Below, one piece after another: positions 5,263-6,466 of a stretch of 6,466 nucleotides of DNA. The stretch is from an uncultured Eubacteriales bacterium (GTDB lineage: Bacteria > Bacillota > Clostridia > Christensenellales > UBA1242). Under the pieces are notes generated by a model, which saw only the letters and a list, made by a program, of their open reading frames with translations, did no database searches and was not told the origin of the DNA. The stretch is from contig CARFEX010000053.1 of NCBI GenBank assembly GCA_948971535.1, positions 1 to 6,466 of the forward strand. Reading direction: 5' to 3'. How positions within the stretch are numbered: the stretch's first letter is position 1; each line of letters starts with the position of its first letter. The position numbers and the translations under genes are program-made.

Positions 5263-5410
5263 TTTTGTGAAATTATTTAAAAGTAATTTTAAGCATTTTT
5301 TCAAAAATTTTTAAATTTTATCATATATTTAACAATTCCTAAGCTATCTAAACATATCCAGCCACCTTTCGACACTTTACTCTAAATATCGATAACTTTT
5401 CTTATTACAT

Positions 5411-6466
5411 TTATTTAATCTCACTTGGCAATTTTGTAAGACTGCCATTCCCATATATTTCTTCAAATTTACCTTGATTAAATCCTAAACGAGTATACTC
5501 ATTTACTATTTTATTAGGCTTATCCCAACGACTTTCACCCCAATTACCATATAATCTAGGTATACCTTCATCACCTTTATAAACAAATCCTGTCACTTTA
5601 ATGCCAGTTCCATCATATTTAGTTATAGTAATAAATTCCTTATGCTTCTTAGTCTCATCTAACTTAATAGATCCCACGTTAGAATTTTCTTGTCCGCCTT
5701 TTGAACCAACAACCCCGGCCTTCCCAGCTTTACTAAATTCATTTGAAACAAAGCCTATAATACCGCCTCCATTTCCTGCAGAGCCACCTTGTCCACTCTT
5801 AGATATTCCAGTAGAACCTGAACCGCCATTTCCACCATTTCCTGAAACAATCAATCCATTATTTTTATAGTCAGAAGCTCCAGTATATACGATGATATCA
5901 CCACCTTTACTTCCAGCATCTCCTTGCTTACTGTCACTATCTGGTGTACATTTCTCACGTGATGCCCCATCAGCACCATCTCCAGCAAATATAAATCCAT
6001 AATTTTCATAGGCAAACATCGCACTTTTATTTGCAAATAGAGTAATGTTTGAACCAGTTCCTTCAGTAGAATTTTTATCTTGAATAGAAAAATGAGATGT
6101 AACATTAACTTTGTAAGATATACTATTTAATATTAAGGCTGGATAAGTAGTGTTAAGATTTTCTGTAATTCCGTTTTCTCTAACATTTCCATATAATGAA
6201 ACATTATCATAAATATTAGCACCATTTAAGTAGCTACCATTTTTTAGTTCTCCTAACATAACAAGATTCTTGATATAACCGTCACTATTTTGACTTGACT
6301 GGAAAAGACCATCCTTAGTAGTTTCTCTATAGAAATTTATGAAATAATTATTTCCAGAAATTGACAAAGAACTTCCTTTCTTTAAAATATCTGTGTCAAT
6401 ATTGCCTAAAGAGATATCTTTCATAAGTATTATAGGTAATGGATCTTTAGTTGTTTGCAACCTCAG
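5411..6466 (-). CDS. Glycine-rich, probably beta-solenoid surface or tail-like protein (partial, 5' end outside window)
   Basis: The frame stays open to the window edge, and the in-frame TTG at 6458-6460 lacks a ribosome site, so about 351 C-terminal residues of a longer protein are seen. Counting from that TTG, the first part (1-155) has short beta-strand repeats of solenoid type (ILMKDISLGN, LSISGNNYF). Residues 160-255 are very glycine-rich and contain two related units about 47 residues apart: YGFIFAGDGADG...GSKGGDIIVYT and NGLIVSGNGGNG...GNGGGIIGFVS. The last 90 residues are a non-repetitive, aromatic-rich domain (YGNWGESRWDKPNK, YTRLGFNQGKFEEIYG). There is no LPXTG motif or C-terminal membrane anchor. 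Such glycine-rich beta-helices occur in secreted surface proteins and in phage tail adhesins; no other phage structural gene is nearby. No clear terminator follows. Confidence 0.8.
   Translation of the reverse strand: MRLQTTKDPLPIILMKDISLGNIDTDILKKGSSLSISGNNYFINFYRETTKDGLFQSSQNSDGYIKNLVMLGELKNGSYLNGANIYDNVSLYGNVRENGITENLNTTYPALILNSISYKVNVTSHFSIQDKNSTEGTGSNITLFANKSAMFAYENYGFIFAGDGADGASREKCTPDSDSKQGDAGSKGGDIIVYTGASDYKNNGLIVSGNGGNGGSGSTGISKSGQGGSAGNGGGIIGFVSNEFSKAGKAGVVGSKGGQENSNVGSIKLDETKKHKEFITITKYDGTGIKVTGFVYKGDEGIPRLYGNWGESRWDKPNKIVNEYTRLGFNQGKFEEIYGNGSLTKLPSEIK

Noticed and set aside
5601..5870. Plus-strand proline-rich open frame of 89 codons
   Set aside because: It is the antisense of the glycine-rich coding region; proline codons mirror glycine codons.
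5851..6105. Minus-strand open frame of 84 codons
   Set aside because: Out-of-frame shadow of the glycine-rich protein gene with no start signals.

Overview
The window is about 30% GC by eye, uses the standard bacterial code (TGG for Trp, no in-frame TGA) and has Shine-Dalgarno sites of the AGGAG type and sigma-70/sigma-A type promoters. This fits a low-GC Bacillota, most likely a poorly cultured anaerobic Clostridia-like lineage. That placement is inferred from composition and from the RadC variant and AAA_14/DUF4143 ATPase types; no marker gene is present. There are no RNA genes, CRISPR arrays, transposases or integrases. Genes are small, mostly single-gene units with their own promoters and terminators, which looks like an accessory region.

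Region by region: (1) 96-643 is a divergent pair: a 73-aa XRE-type regulator on the minus strand and an 82-aa protein of unknown function on the plus strand, separated by a perfect TTGACA-17-TATAAT promoter that contains an inverted repeat suited to be the regulator's operator. (2) 640-2615 holds a 120-aa winged-helix-like protein with a C-terminal membrane helix and, downstream on the same strand, a 432-aa AAA_14/DUF4143 ATPase with its own terminator. Beyond that terminator lies a 36-codon copy of the 3' end of the membrane-protein gene, so the ATPase is bracketed by 108-bp direct repeats that differ at only three bases. (3) 2616-3086 is non-coding and contains a 97-bp GC-rich element whose inverted repeats fold into a complete four-arm cloverleaf. 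(4) 3087-3950 encodes an unrecognised 287-aa soluble protein with a strong promoter and terminator. (5) 4081-4449 encodes a diverged paralogue of the winged-helix/membrane protein, converging on a shared bidirectional terminator with (6) radC at 4529-5230. (7) 5411 to the window edge is the 3' part of a glycine-rich, probably beta-solenoid, surface or tail-like protein.

No known defence or metabolic pathway can be assembled from these genes. The parts most worth attention are the repeat-bracketed ATPase, the family of tail-anchored winged-helix proteins (two full copies and one fragment within 4 kb) and the cloverleaf element.
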